Shown one piece after another: positions 18,286 to 27,298 of a DNA stretch of 64,000 nt. The notes under the pieces were generated by a model. It saw only the letters and a program-made list of their open reading frames with translations. It had not been told where the DNA came from and searched no databases. How positions within the stretch are numbered: the first letter of the stretch is position 1; each line of letters starts with the position of its first letter. A program made the position numbers and the translations under genes. The stretch is from JBDKUD01 sp050943315 (GTDB taxonomy: Bacteria > Bacillota > Syntrophomonadia > Syntrophomonadales > Syntrophomonadaceae): positions 1 to 64,000 of the forward strand of contig JBMNOY010000004.1 in the NCBI GenBank assembly GCA_050943315.1, in the 5' to 3' direction.

Positions 18286-18361
18286 GGGCCATTAGCTCAG
18301 CAGGCAGAGCACCTGACTTTTAATCAGGGTGTCCGGCGTTCGAATCGCCGATGGCCCACCA
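18286..18361 (+). tRNA. tRNA-Lys (anticodon TTT), copy 1
   Basis: The acceptor is gggccat / atggccc, the anticodon loop cttttaa, and CCA is encoded (76 nt). It is the last tRNA of the cluster and is identical to the minus-strand copy at 23161-23236. Confidence 0.95.
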
Positions 18362-18375
18362 TTTGAAAGTAAGTG

Positions 18376-18400
18376 ACCGCGCAGGATAGCGCGGTTTTTG
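18376..18400 (+). terminator. Terminator of the tRNA cluster
   Basis: The stem accgcgc / gcgcggt with a 6-nt loop is followed by a T-run. Confidence 0.85.
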
Positions 18401-18494
18401 ATTTTTCTGATTACAGCAGGGCCGCGAACAGGTAAAAATAGAGGGAAGCGAGTAGCTCTTGTGGAATGTATGAACTTACAGTAAATGAGTTGGG

Positions 18495-19214
18495 ATGAAG
18501 AAAGTGAGTCATGATACCTTAATGCAACTAAAAGGAATTAGCAAGGTTTATGATATGGGTGAGGTACAGGTTACCGCATTAAAGGATACCTCACTTGACC
18601 TTTATCAGGGTGAGCTGCTGGTAATATTAGGGCCCAGTGGTTCAGGGAAAAGTACCCTGCTGAATATTATTGGTGGTATGGATAAGGCCAGCAGTGGCAG
18701 TATCACTTTTGAGGATAAGAATTTAGCTGATGCCAGTGATGACCAACTAACAGCATACCGTCGTAACCAGGTGGGTTTTGTATTTCAATTTTACAACTTG
18801 ATTCCTGACCTCACCGCCCGGGAAAACGTAGAACTGGCGGCACGTTTGGTTAAGAATCCGTTGTCGGCCGAAGAATCTCTGTACAAAGTGGGTTTGGTGG
18901 AGCGCATGGATCATTTTCCCTCCCAGATGAGCGGTGGGGAACAACAACGGGTGGCTATTGCCCGGGCTATAGTAAAAAAACCGCGCCTGCTCTTATGTGA
19001 TGAACCTACCGGCGCACTAGATTTTCAAACAGGAATAAGCGTACTCTCCCTGCTCAAGGAAATCAACCGGGAAAGTGGCTGTACGGTGATAATAATTACT
19101 CACAATATGGCCATCGGGGCTATGGCCGACCGGGTAGTAAAAATGAGAAGCGGAGAAATAGCAGGTATTGAGAAAAATAATAATCCACAGTCCCCGGAAG
19201 GGATTGAATGGTAA
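18495..19214 (+). CDS. ABC transporter ATP-binding protein (MacB/LolD type)
   Basis: This 239-residue ATPase powers the adjacent FtsX-family permease. Walker A is GPSGSGKST, the Q-loop sits in [16 protein letters not shown], the signature is [15 protein letters not shown], Walker B is [12 protein letters not shown], and the switch His is in IITHN. The ribosome site before the ATG (gttggg) is modest. Its end overlaps the permease start by 7 nt. With the permease and membrane-fusion protein it forms a MacAB-like exporter; the substrate cannot be read from sequence. Confidence 0.93.
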   Translation: MKKVSHDTLMQLKGISKVYDMGEVQVTALKDTSLDLYQGELLVILGPSGSGKSTLLNIIGGMDKASSGSITFEDKNLADASDDQLTAYRRNQVGFVFQFYNLIPDLTARENVELAARLVKNPLSAEESLYKVGLVERMDHFPSQMSGGEQQRVAIARAIVKKPRLLLCDEPTGALDFQTGISVLSLLKEINRESGCTVIIITHNMAIGAMADRVVKMRSGEIAGIEKNNNPQSPEGIEW

Positions 19215-21595
19215 TGAACAAGATTTTAACCAAAAAGTCGTGGCGCTATGTTAAGCACAACAAAGGTCAATTTTTGGCTGTGGCAGCGGTAATTATGGTT
19301 GGTATAACGGTATTCATAGCCATGAATACCAGCTACTTCAACCTGAAGAGTTCTCAACAGAGTTATTACCAGAGAAATAATTTTGCTGACTATTATTTCC
19401 AGGTAGTTAAGGCTCCGGAAAGTATAACCAGACAAATAGAAGCTCTGCCGGGAGTAAAGCGGGTAACAGGCAGGGTTCAGATTGATGTAGCCTTGCTCAA
19501 AGACAACCATGAGCGGGGTACGGTACGAATGGTAAGTTTCACTGCTCCGGGAGAAAATGAGCTGAACCGGCTTACGCTGTTACAGGGAAGTAATTTTGGT
19601 GCCAGCGGGAAATACAACGGAATAGAGGTATTGCTGGACCCTCAGTTTGCCGCCGCGCACCATTTGAAACCTGGTGATACAACAGCGGTGATAGTAAACA
19701 ACCGCCAGGTGCTTTTAACCGTCATAGGAACAGCTTCCAGTCCGGAATTCATTTATCCTATCAAAGACAGTTCCATGCTTATGCCAGATCCCGAAAACTT
19801 CGGCATTTTTATGCTGGAAAGGCACCAGGCCCAGCAGATACTAAATATGTCCGGGCAAATAAACCAGGTATTGATTGAGTTTACCCAGGGTGCTGATGAA
19901 GATCAGGTAGTCTCAGCTATCAAAGATATCCTGAGGCCATACGGCAACCTGGCTGCGTACCCTAGAAGCGATCAGCTCAGCCATGCCATGTTGCAGATGG
20001 AATTGGATGGCTTGCGGTCTGTTTCTACGGTACTGCCAGTGATGTTTCTAGCTATAGCCGCAGCTATCCAGTTTGTAATTCAAAGACGTATGGTGAAAAT
20101 TCAGCGCACTGAAATCGGTGTACTAAAGGCCCTGGGCTATAGTAACAAACAGATCATATGGCATTATACCTTCTATGGTGTTGGTGTGGCCCTGGCCGGT
20201 TCGCTGGTGGGGGTATTACTGGGACTAGTTTTGTCAGGAATGATATCCCAGGTTTACACCCAATATTTTAACCTTCCCGGAGGTCTGCAGAGATATAATT
20301 ATAAAGTAATAATTTCTGGATTAGCTCTAAGCCTTGGTGTTGGTATGGCAGCCGGATGGACTTCATCACGAAGCATCTTGTATTTAAATCCAGCTCAGGC
20401 AATGCGCCCCGAACCTCCCAAGAGCAGCGGTAAAAGCTGGCTGGAATATTGGCCCTGGCTATGGCAGCGGCTGGGTTGGGAATGGAAAATGAGTTTGCGC
20501 AGTATTAGCCGCAACCGGGGCCGCTTTATGCTAACTTTAGCAGGGGTGGTCTTCGCAGTAGGGCTTTTAGTGGTAGCTTTGTTTACTAATGATGTAGTAG
20601 ATTACTTAATACAAAAGCATTTTTATAAAGAACAGCAATACGATCTCCTGGTTAGATTTGAAAAACCGCTGAAGGACAGCGAAAGTTATTATATCAGCCG
20701 TATACCCGGGGTTAACCGGGTGGAGCCGCTGTTAGAGGTACCGGTAAAGCTTCATTATATGGGCCAGAGCGAAGAAGATGTCTTAATGGCCTTATTTCCC
20801 CACAATACTCTGAAAAAAATATCAACTCCAACAGGGCAAGCTCTGGGAATACCTGCGGATGGAATCCTGATTAGTGAACGAACTGCCCGCAAACTGGGAG
20901 TAAAGGTCGGTGAGCAGGTAGAGGTAGAAACTTTACTCCCCTGGGGACCGGTTCACCATGGTAATATAAAGATTGTAGGTATTAACCGGCAGTTGATAGG
21001 AGGAGGTTCCTATACCGGACTAGAAAGTGCCAACCGCCTGCTGCAGGAAAGAAATGTAATAACGGCGGTGATGATTAAGGTTTATCCTGGTCAATTAGCC
21101 CAGGTGGAGCAGGAAATAAACAAAATGCTGGCAGTTGCCACAGTACAAAGCCGTGACAGGGAACTGGCCGGCTTCACTAAGAATATGAGCAGTACGTTAT
21201 TTGCCGTGGGTTTGATGGTCTTTTTTGCCCTGGTTTTAGGAATCGCTATAGTGTTCAATTCTTCTCTGATGAGTTTTGTTGAGCGGCAGCGGGAAATTGC
21301 TTCTTTAAGGGTTATAGGCTTTACTAAAGGAGAGGTTTCCAACCTGCTCTTTAAGGAGAGCGTAATTCAATGTTTGGCGGGTATATTACTGGGTCTTCCT
21401 TTTGGACAGCTAATGGTTAGGTCTTACGTTAATTCAGCCGCTACCGATTTATATACTTTTCCGGTAGTAATTTATCCTCTTACCTATGTCCTGGCAGCAA
21501 CAGGGGGAATAATTTTTACCCTGGTGGCCCATCAGCTGGCTTTGAAAGGACTAAAAAAGCTCAACCTGGTGGAAGTGCTCAAAAACACGGATTAG
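19208..21595 (+). CDS. ABC transporter permease with two FtsX domains
   Basis: This 795-residue membrane protein has one N-terminal transmembrane segment (LAVAAVIMVGITVFIAMN), an extracytoplasmic MacB-like core and an FtsX domain at about 275-400 (TEIGVLKALGYSNKQIIWHY). A second half follows with its own membrane anchor (GRFMLTLAGVVFAVGLLVV), outside domain and FtsX domain at about 670-790 (REIASLRVIGFTKGEV). This duplicated arrangement is typical of large MacB/LolC-E-like permeases in Firmicutes. It starts inside the ATPase stop; an ATG at 19214 is an alternative. It is followed 16 nt later by the fusion protein. Confidence 0.9.
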   Translation: MVMNKILTKKSWRYVKHNKGQFLAVAAVIMVGITVFIAMNTSYFNLKSSQQSYYQRNNFADYYFQVVKAPESITRQIEALPGVKRVTGRVQIDVALLKDNHERGTVRMVSFTAPGENELNRLTLLQGSNFGASGKYNGIEVLLDPQFAAAHHLKPGDTTAVIVNNRQVLLTVIGTASSPEFIYPIKDSSMLMPDPENFGIFMLERHQAQQILNMSGQINQVLIEFTQGADEDQVVSAIKDILRPYGNLAAYPRSDQLSHAMLQMELDGLRSVSTVLPVMFLAIAAAIQFVIQRRMVKIQRTEIGVLKALGYSNKQIIWHYTFYGVGVALAGSLVGVLLGLVLSGMISQVYTQYFNLPGGLQRYNYKVIISGLALSLGVGMAAGWTSSRSILYLNPAQAMRPEPPKSSGKSWLEYWPWLWQRLGWEWKMSLRSISRNRGRFMLTLAGVVFAVGLLVVALFTNDVVDYLIQKHFYKEQQYDLLVRFEKPLKDSESYYISRIPGVNRVEPLLEVPVKLHYMGQSEEDVLMALFPHNTLKKISTPTGQALGIPADGILISERTARKLGVKVGEQVEVETLLPWGPVHHGNIKIVGINRQLIGGGSYTGLESANRLLQERNVITAVMIKVYPGQLAQVEQEINKMLAVATVQSRDRELAGFTKNMSSTLFAVGLMVFFALVLGIAIVFNSSLMSFVERQREIASLRVIGFTKGEVSNLLFKESVIQCLAGILLGLPFGQLMVRSYVNSAATDLYTFPVVIYPLTYVLAATGGIIFTLVAHQLALKGLKKLNLVEVLKNTD

Positions 21596-21611
21596 AATTG
21601 GAGGGGCGGTT

Positions 21612-22778
21612 ATGAAAGCAGCTAAAAAGATTTACTGGATAGCTGGGGCGGCTATTATACTGGTTATGGCTATAATGCTAATAAAAAACAGCGGTACCGA
21701 AGTAGAAACAGTCACCATAGGGCGTGGTCAAATTCAGAAAACAGTCGTGGACACCGGTTATGTTCAATCAGCCTCAACCTTTGATTTATATTCCGAACAG
21801 GGCGGCCGGGTGCAGGAAATTGCCGTGGCCATTGGTCAGAAAGTTTCGCGGGGACAGGTTATCATGACCCTGGATAACCCCGATGTAGCCGTTCAGGCTG
21901 ATCAAATCCGACTGCAATTGGCCCAGGCCCAGGCGGCCGCTACAACAGCAGAAGCCTCAGCAGCCGGTATTCAGCTGGATTTGGCAAAAGCCCAAAAAGA
22001 TTTACAGCGCGCGGAGCAACTCCTGACAGCCGGGGTCATAAGCCAGGCTGAATACGAAGACAAACGTCTATTGGTGGATAAGTATAGGCAAAGCTACCAG
22101 CAGGAGCTTGAAAACTTAAAGGCTGCCCGGCAACAGGTCGAAATTAATACCACATTACTAGGCAATGCCACCCAAAAACAGAAGCACTTAACAATAACCA
22201 GTCCTGTTGACGGCACTGTAACCCAGCTGCCGGTAAAAACCGCACAGGTAGTATCGGCCGGTACATGTGTAGCCCGGGTAGCGCAGACCGGCAATCTAGA
22301 GATAAGGGCTGATATACTGAGTGATGATCTGGCGGATGTCAGGGTAGGCCAAAAGGTCACAATTACTGCTCCTGTTCTGGGGGATAAGACTATAGCTGGA
22401 AGGGTGAGCAAAATCTACCCGGAAGCGGAAGAAAAACAATCAGCCCTGGGGGTTGTCCAGCGCCGTGTACCGGTTGTCATTTCCCTTGAAGACATCGCCA
22501 ATCTTATCCCTGGATATGAAACCCGGGTGAGTATAGAAACTACAAAAAAAGATAACGTGTTACTAATACCCCGGGAAGCAGTTTTAACCACACCTGACAA
22601 TCGCCAACAAATAATGCTGGTGATAAATGGACGTGTCCATAAGAAATATATCCAAACTGGTATAGGAGATAGTAAGAATTTAGAAATTGTCCGGGGACTT
22701 AAAGAAGGCGAACGGGTAATTAAAGATGCCAGCCTGGCTTTAAAAGAAAAGGCACGGGTTAAGGTCAAGCAGCAGTAA
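21612..22778 (+). CDS. Membrane-fusion protein of the ABC exporter (HlyD/MacA type)
   Basis: This 388-residue periplasmic-adaptor-like protein has one N-terminal membrane anchor (KIYWIAGAAIILVMAIMLI) and a split biotinyl-lipoyl domain (VQEIAVAIGQKVSRGQVIMT and ITSPVDGTVTQLPVK). An Ala/Gln-rich coiled-coil hairpin spans about 95-180, followed by a beta-barrel and a membrane-proximal domain (PREAVLTTPDNRQQIMLV). GGAGGGG precedes the ATG. In a monoderm, such proteins extend the exporter across the wall. Third gene of the exporter operon. Confidence 0.92.
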   Translation: MKAAKKIYWIAGAAIILVMAIMLIKNSGTEVETVTIGRGQIQKTVVDTGYVQSASTFDLYSEQGGRVQEIAVAIGQKVSRGQVIMTLDNPDVAVQADQIRLQLAQAQAAATTAEASAAGIQLDLAKAQKDLQRAEQLLTAGVISQAEYEDKRLLVDKYRQSYQQELENLKAARQQVEINTTLLGNATQKQKHLTITSPVDGTVTQLPVKTAQVVSAGTCVARVAQTGNLEIRADILSDDLADVRVGQKVTITAPVLGDKTIAGRVSKIYPEAEEKQSALGVVQRRVPVVISLEDIANLIPGYETRVSIETTKKDNVLLIPREAVLTTPDNRQQIMLVINGRVHKKYIQTGIGDSKNLEIVRGLKEGERVIKDASLALKEKARVKVKQQ

Positions 22779-22809
22779 ACGCAATTATACATGCATACGG
22801 GAGGTTATC

Positions 22810-23055
22810 ATGTCTTTAAAAAGGCCGTCGTTTCCATCAATAATTACACTAAGCCTGGTTGCCATAATATTAATCTGCATACTGGAAACCGGGGAATTTT
22901 GGCTTTACCTGTCACTATTGGCTTTAAAAGTAGCGATAGTACTCTTAATATTTTACCTGGTGTTCACCTGGCGCAAAATAACAGTTAAAAGAAGACTTAC
23001 TATTATATTTTGTATTGTAGCCTGGACAGGCTTTTTTTACGGGCTGAAGTGGTAG
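22810..23055 (+). CDS. Small membrane protein, 81 residues, unknown
   Basis: The ATG follows GGGAGG at an ideal distance and 31 nt after the fusion-protein gene, so it belongs to the exporter operon. Two to three hydrophobic segments are visible (SIITLSLVAIILICILETG; LYLSLLALKVAIVLLIFYL; LTIIFCIVAWTGFFYG) separated by a short basic loop WRKITVKRR. No known family is recognised. A role as an exporter accessory is only inferred from position. Confidence 0.75.
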   Translation: MSLKRPSFPSIITLSLVAIILICILETGEFWLYLSLLALKVAIVLLIFYLVFTWRKITVKRRLTIIFCIVAWTGFFYGLKW

Positions 23056-23121
23056 GTCTCCAAAGTCATATGATTTGAGGTATAAACTCATGTAATTCCA
23101 GACGGAATGGCTGTAAAAACA

Positions 23122-23236
23122 CAAAAACCGCGCTATCCTGCGCGGTCACTTACTTTCAAATGGTGGGCCATCGGCGATTCGAACGCCGGACACCCTGATT
23201 AAAAGTCAGGTGCTCTGCCTGCTGAGCTAATGGCCC
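23122..23236 (-). repeat. 115-bp inverted repeat, right copy (tRNA-Lys plus terminator)
   Basis: This is the reverse complement of 18286-18400 with no mismatch seen. It places a second tRNA-Lys and its terminator in opposite orientation right after the exporter operon. The terminator stem can fold on either strand. Confidence 0.9.
23161..23236 (-). tRNA. tRNA-Lys (anticodon TTT), copy 2
   Basis: Identical in sequence to the copy at 18286-18361, with all arms and CCA intact, so it should be functional if transcribed. It is followed on the minus strand by the same terminator stem (23123-23147). Confidence 0.95.
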
Positions 23237-23269
23237 TTACTAATATTTAACTGTTCTGGCGGGAATAAA

Positions 23270-23311
23270 ATTCATTAAAAACGAGGAGAATTTTTGGTCT
23301 TTCTCCTCGTT
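23270..23311 (-). terminator. Hairpin between tRNA-Pro and tRNA-Lys copy 2
   Basis: aacgaggagaa / ttctcctcgtt forms an 11-bp stem. On the minus strand it is followed by tttttaatg, so it can terminate the tRNA-Pro transcript. If so, tRNA-Lys copy 2 needs its own promoter or readthrough. Confidence 0.65.
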
Positions 23312-23364
23312 AGAATGCACATCATTTCGCACTTTTAAGGAAAATCAAAATCGCCTCAAAATAA

Positions 23365-23441
23365 TGGTCGGGGCGACAGGATTTGAACCTGCGACTTCTT
23401 GATCCCAAATCAAGCGCGCTACCAAGCTGCGCTACGCCCCG
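23365..23441 (-). tRNA. tRNA-Pro (anticodon TGG)
   Basis: The acceptor is cggggcg / cgccccg, the anticodon loop tttggga, T-loop ggttcaaatcc, and CCA is encoded (77 nt). Confidence 0.95.
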
Positions 23442-23603
23442 AACTCCTTTATAATAACACCTCGGCCTGACAGCTGTCAATTCAATTCCTTATGGTAATA
23501 GTATTCCTGAAGACAAGGAGACAAATTCCAAATAATGGAAGGAATTTGACTTTCAGATATAGAAATGGAATAGTTGTAAATTTGTCTAAGGATGTGATTA
23601 ATT

Positions 23604-24806
23604 ATGACGGAGGAAAAGAGCGCCATCAATATAGAAGATTCGTTAACAACAGCTGCTCGGTATATTAGACAGCATGACATAACCGCTGCCGTGGGCCAAC
23701 TGCAAGAAGCCCTGGAACAAGACCCTGACAACACCAGGATTAGGAACTTACTAGGTACATGCTATTTAAGGCTGGGGGAACATAGCCGAGCAGTTGCCTG
23801 TTGGGAGGAAGTACTGGTAAGAGAGCCCGACAACAAAACTGCCCGGGACAGTATGAAATCGTTTTATAGTCCGGCAAATCAATTCTGGATAAAAAGGTAT
23901 GAAGATGCACTGTGGGAAATCGAGAAAAAAAACTTTGCCGCAGCACAACCCATTTTGCACCAGTTGTTGGAAGAGCACGACGGACAGGTGAGGATTTATC
24001 AGCTCCTGGGTTTAACTTACCTGGCTATGAACGATAAATGTAATGCTGAACTGGTTTTCAAAAAAGGATTGAATCTTGATAAGTCCAATAGCCAATTACT
24101 TGAATACTTAAAATCGGTTGAGGAGCAGGAAAAACCGGTACTGATAAATGAATATGATAAAAATCATATAAATGAAAGCAATAGGTCAAGAGTATTAAAC
24201 AGCAAATTGCTGTGGGCGGTTTCCGGGGTGGTAATACTGGCATTGGTATCCAAGGCCGGTATATCTATGCTTAATAATGGGGATAGCGTTAAGCAAGCGG
24301 TACAGAATAAAGTAGCCGCCAAGGCTGAGCCAAAGTCTGTTTCAGTAATCACAACGGGAGAAGACCGTGAGATGTTAAGCAGCAATATCAGTGTTCAAAC
24401 GGAATCCGCCATGGAAGGTGCTCCTTATGATGTTGAGAATGAAGGCTTCTACTATGAGGCTGGCCGGCGCGCTTATTTAAATCGTGATTGGAAAAACGCG
24501 GTTAATAATTTCCGAGTCGTGGTAGATATGAAAACTTATAGTTACTTGCACCGGGAAGCTCAGTATTATCTGGCCAGATGTCAGTACCTGGCAGGGGACC
24601 TGGCCGGGGCTAAGGAAAGTTACCAGGTTTATCTTAAGGATTTCCCGGAAAGCAACTATTATGATGATAGTGTTTATTACCTGGGTTGTATTTATTACCG
24701 GCAAAATGATAAGGCCAGGGCAATCCAGATGTTCAAAGAACTGGAGAAGATTTCTCCGCAAAGCGGCTATATGTCAACAGATATTTACCGGGAAGCGATG
24801 AGCTAG
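23604..24806 (+). CDS. TPR protein with a central membrane segment
   Basis: The 400-residue protein has N-terminal TPR repeats (about 12-165; e.g. LLGTCYLRLGEHSRAVACWE, LLGLTYLAMNDKCNAELVF). One transmembrane helix follows at about 195-215 (LLWAVSGVVILALVSKAGI). C-terminal TPR/YbgF-like repeats span about 280-395 (EAQYYLARCQYLAGDLAGAK, DSVYYLGCIYYRQNDKARAI). TPRs on both sides of the membrane suggest a scaffold linking cytoplasmic and outer-face proteins. AAGGATGTG is the likely ribosome site. Partner proteins are unknown; the following lipoprotein gene is 317 bp away and may be separate. Confidence 0.8.
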   Translation: MTEEKSAINIEDSLTTAARYIRQHDITAAVGQLQEALEQDPDNTRIRNLLGTCYLRLGEHSRAVACWEEVLVREPDNKTARDSMKSFYSPANQFWIKRYEDALWEIEKKNFAAAQPILHQLLEEHDGQVRIYQLLGLTYLAMNDKCNAELVFKKGLNLDKSNSQLLEYLKSVEEQEKPVLINEYDKNHINESNRSRVLNSKLLWAVSGVVILALVSKAGISMLNNGDSVKQAVQNKVAAKAEPKSVSVITTGEDREMLSSNISVQTESAMEGAPYDVENEGFYYEAGRRAYLNRDWKNAVNNFRVVVDMKTYSYLHREAQYYLARCQYLAGDLAGAKESYQVYLKDFPESNYYDDSVYYLGCIYYRQNDKARAIQMFKELEKISPQSGYMSTDIYREAMS

Positions 24807-25123
24807 TTAATATACCTGGTTAGCAGGAAGAGAACAAAAAAATGAAGAATAAAAAAAGAAGCCCACTCACGTAAAGACTATTTAAAGCGAGCTATCCAAA
24901 TAGCCTGGTGAAACCAGAAAAAGGGCTGAGTTGATCTGGCTATGAGATTATCGATATAGATGGATTAAGTCCCGGGCAATAAATATATATGAAGGAATAA
25001 ATTAAGAATTTTTATAATAGTCCCCAACAGATGCTCTTAACATGGACATTAATAACTTCCTTAATGTAAATTAAAGGTAACCATAGGCGATAAAATGATT
25101 AAATCACAACAGGAAGGGTAATA
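24807..25123 (+). other. Intergenic region with short hairpins, no assigned RNA
   Basis: These 317 bp hold no ORF. Several short complementary segments occur between about 24880 and 24975 (ctattt / aaatag around 24888-24905, ctggt / accag around 24903-24917, cccgggc near 24970), so a structured leader for the lipoprotein gene is possible. I compared it mentally with c-di-GMP, cobalamin and SAM riboswitch cores and found no convincing match. Confidence 0.3.
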
Positions 25124-25618
25124 ATGTTTAAAAAGTTTATAGTACTAATAACAACAATGCTTCTGATGGCGGGAACTTTTAGCGGATGTGCGTTAAAATC
25201 TCAGGGGGAAGTTGAGACCCTGGAAGGCCTGGACAAGAATGTAATTCAAACCCGGGGACAAGATAAAGATGAACAGCAGGACGACTTTATGACCGAAGTT
25301 AAGCATTGGAAATATGGGGTGGACCAACCAGATCAGGCGGATAAGTCCGCTCCGTCTCCTCGGGTTAATCCGATGACGGTAGGCTCAGACGGGAACTGGA
25401 ATGAAACTACATCGATAGAACTCCTTAGTTCCGAAGATATGGACAGGATAATTGCGGTGCTGGTCAAGCTGGGCTATTTGTCCCAACCGACCCGCAGTGA
25501 GAGTAAGTTTAGACAGGCACTATCCAAATATCAGGCCGATCACAATTTACCGGCTACAGGAACCCTTGATAGTGCAACAATAGAAAGGTTATCCGGAGAG
25601 AAGCAGGGAAAAAAATAA
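25124..25618 (+). CDS. Lipoprotein with peptidoglycan-binding domain
   Basis: The 164-residue protein starts with a lipoprotein signal (FIVLITTMLLMAGTFSGC, Cys at about residue 23). It continues with an acidic, Gln/Asp-rich linker and ends with a PG_binding_1 domain (about 105-160; IIAVLVKLGYLSQPTRSESK, LPATGTLDSATIERLSG). It should be membrane-anchored outside the cell and bind the wall. AGGAAGGG precedes the ATG. No enzymatic domain is seen. Confidence 0.82.
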   Translation: MFKKFIVLITTMLLMAGTFSGCALKSQGEVETLEGLDKNVIQTRGQDKDEQQDDFMTEVKHWKYGVDQPDQADKSAPSPRVNPMTVGSDGNWNETTSIELLSSEDMDRIIAVLVKLGYLSQPTRSESKFRQALSKYQADHNLPATGTLDSATIERLSGEKQGKK

Positions 25619-25648
25619 AAGTCGAAGTGCAAGAAATTTAATAAATAC

Positions 25649-25678
25649 TTGACTATATGGGGTATAATTCATTATTCT
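25649..25678 (+). promoter_or_regulatory. Possible promoter of tRNA-Gly(GCC)
   Basis: TTGACT (25649-25654) with an 18-nt spacer to TATTCT (25673-25678) lies 23 nt before the tRNA. A TATAAT at 25663-25668 is too close to this -35 to pair with it and has no good partner of its own. Confidence 0.4.
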
Positions 25679-25701
25679 TTTACTAGAACTTAAATTTAAT
25701 T

Positions 25702-25776
25702 GCGGAAGTGGCTCAGTGGTAGAGCATCGCCTTGCCAAGGCGAGGGTCGCGAGTTCGAATCTCGTCTTCCGCTCCA
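25702..25776 (+). tRNA. tRNA-Gly (anticodon GCC)
   Basis: The acceptor is gcggaag / cttccgc, the anticodon loop ttgccaa, T-loop gttcgaatc, and CCA is encoded (75 nt). Confidence 0.95.
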
Positions 25777-25787
25777 GTAAATTTATG

Positions 25788-25816
25788 CCTCGGCTCACGC
25801 CGAGGTGTTGTATTTT
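25788..25816 (+). terminator. Terminator after tRNA-Gly(GCC)
   Basis: The perfect stem cctcggc / gccgagg with a 4-nt loop is followed by tgttgtatttt. Confidence 0.7.
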
Positions 25817-25905
25817 AATCTAAATTAGGGTAAATTTTTAGGAGGGTTGTGCCAGCTTTTGGGCAAACAGTGTTTCTAATATCAGTATAGTTAGGAGGAG
25901 CATAA

Positions 25906-27243
25906 ATGAACGCAAAATTGGAAAAAATAGAAAATAGTGAGGCATACATAGCTATAGAGGTTGATGCCGAAGCATTCGAAAAGGGGATGGAAACTGCCTA
26001 TCGCAAGGTGGTTAAAAAAGTATCCATACCCGGATTTCGTAAAGGTAGAGTTCCGCGCCCGTTGCTGGAATCCCATTTTGGAAGAGAAATACTTTATGAA
26101 GATGCTTTAGAAGCTGTAGTACCTGATGCTTATGAAGAGGCAATTAAGGAATTGAGCATAGATCCTATTGCCCAGCCTGAATTTGATATAGGTGATATTG
26201 AAGCCGACAAGCCGCTTAAGTTTAATGTAAAGGTAGCTATTAAACCCGAAGTTGTTCTGGGAAATCTGGAGGGTTTAGAAGTATCTATTCCCAAGTTTGA
26301 AATAACTGAAGACGACGTAGCCAACCGGATGGAAGAAATGCGTTCCCGTTATGCTCAACTGGTAGAAAAGACTGATGAACCAGCCAGTAATGGAGATACT
26401 GTTAACATCGACTTTGAAGGTTTTATAAATGATGTTCCTTTTGAGGGAGGAGCCGGTGAGGATTATCCCTTAGAACTTGGTTCGGGTACCTTTATTCCTG
26501 GTTTTGAAGAACAACTGGTGGGGCTTAAAGCTGGAGAAAGCAAAGATGTTCATGTAACATTCCCGGAAAGTTACCATGCAACTGATTTGGCAGGTAAAGA
26601 TGCTGTGTTTAAGGTAACTGTTAAGAAAATTGAGGCTAAGGAGCTAAGACCGCTTGATGATGCTTTTGCTCAGGAAATCAGTGAATTTGAGACTATTGAA
26701 CAGTTAAAAGACGATGTTAAACAAAAATTAGAAACTACTGCTGAATACCGCAGAAAGGAAATGCTAAGGGAGGAAGTTCTAAAAGAGGCTCTTAAAGTTT
26801 GCGAAATTCCTGTTGCCGATGCGGCCATTAATCAACAGGTTGATATAATGATGAAACAGATGGAGGAGAGATTAAGGGCCCAGGGATTGTCTTTGCCCAA
26901 GTATTTAGAAATCACTCAAATGAGTGAAAATGACTTCCGCCAGGACTTGTGGCCGGATGCCGAAAATACCCTTAAAATCAATTTTATGCTGGAAAAAATA
27001 GCTGAGGAAAAAGGGATAGAGATAAGTGATGAAGAACTAGATAATAGAATCACTGATGTTGCCAAGAGTATGGGTGTGGAAGTTGATAAGGCCAAACAGA
27101 GCCTGAACGGACAAATGAGGGATAATATCAGTTTTAACATGAAGATGGAGAAGGCTATTCAGTATCTGATAGACAATGCCAGGGTATCCGAACAGGCACC
27201 AGATGTACCGGTAAAAGAGAATACGGAAGAAAGTAACGCCTAA
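25906..27243 (+). CDS. tig: Trigger factor
   Basis: Trigger factor is the ribosome-bound chaperone and peptidyl-prolyl isomerase that meets nascent chains. The 445-residue protein has the N-terminal ribosome-binding domain with the signature SIPGFRKGRVPRPLLE, an FKBP domain at about 160-245 (NGDTVNIDFEGFINDVPFEG), and the C-terminal helical cradle. AGGAGGA precedes the ATG. It is followed by clpP and clpX, the classic tig-clpP-clpX order. Confidence 0.97.
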   Translation: MNAKLEKIENSEAYIAIEVDAEAFEKGMETAYRKVVKKVSIPGFRKGRVPRPLLESHFGREILYEDALEAVVPDAYEEAIKELSIDPIAQPEFDIGDIEADKPLKFNVKVAIKPEVVLGNLEGLEVSIPKFEITEDDVANRMEEMRSRYAQLVEKTDEPASNGDTVNIDFEGFINDVPFEGGAGEDYPLELGSGTFIPGFEEQLVGLKAGESKDVHVTFPESYHATDLAGKDAVFKVTVKKIEAKELRPLDDAFAQEISEFETIEQLKDDVKQKLETTAEYRRKEMLREEVLKEALKVCEIPVADAAINQQVDIMMKQMEERLRAQGLSLPKYLEITQMSENDFRQDLWPDAENTLKINFMLEKIAEEKGIEISDEELDNRITDVAKSMGVEVDKAKQSLNGQMRDNISFNMKMEKAIQYLIDNARVSEQAPDVPVKENTEESNA

Positions 27244-27298
27244 AAGATATACTATATAAAGAAACAATGAATACTTTTTATTAAGGGGTGAGTTATTT

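Larger units (their letters stand above)
18286..18400 (+). repeat. 115-bp inverted repeat, left copy (tRNA-Lys plus terminator)
   Basis: By eye this stretch is identical, base for base, to the reverse complement of 23122-23236. Identity starts exactly at the first base of the tRNA and ends just after the terminator T-run; both outer flanks differ. The two copies bracket the ABC exporter genes. Confidence 0.9.

Noticed and set aside
18286..18361. tRNA-Lys as an integration (att) site of an integrative element
   Set aside because: The second copy is a complete inverted tRNA with its terminator rather than a short direct att repeat, and no integrase gene lies between the copies.
24807..25123. 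c-di-GMP or cobalamin riboswitch
   Set aside because: Local hairpins exist but the conserved core sequences of these classes are not present.
25589..25798. Minus-strand 69-codon frame over tRNA-Gly
   Set aside because: Antisense of the tRNA, the same artefact type.
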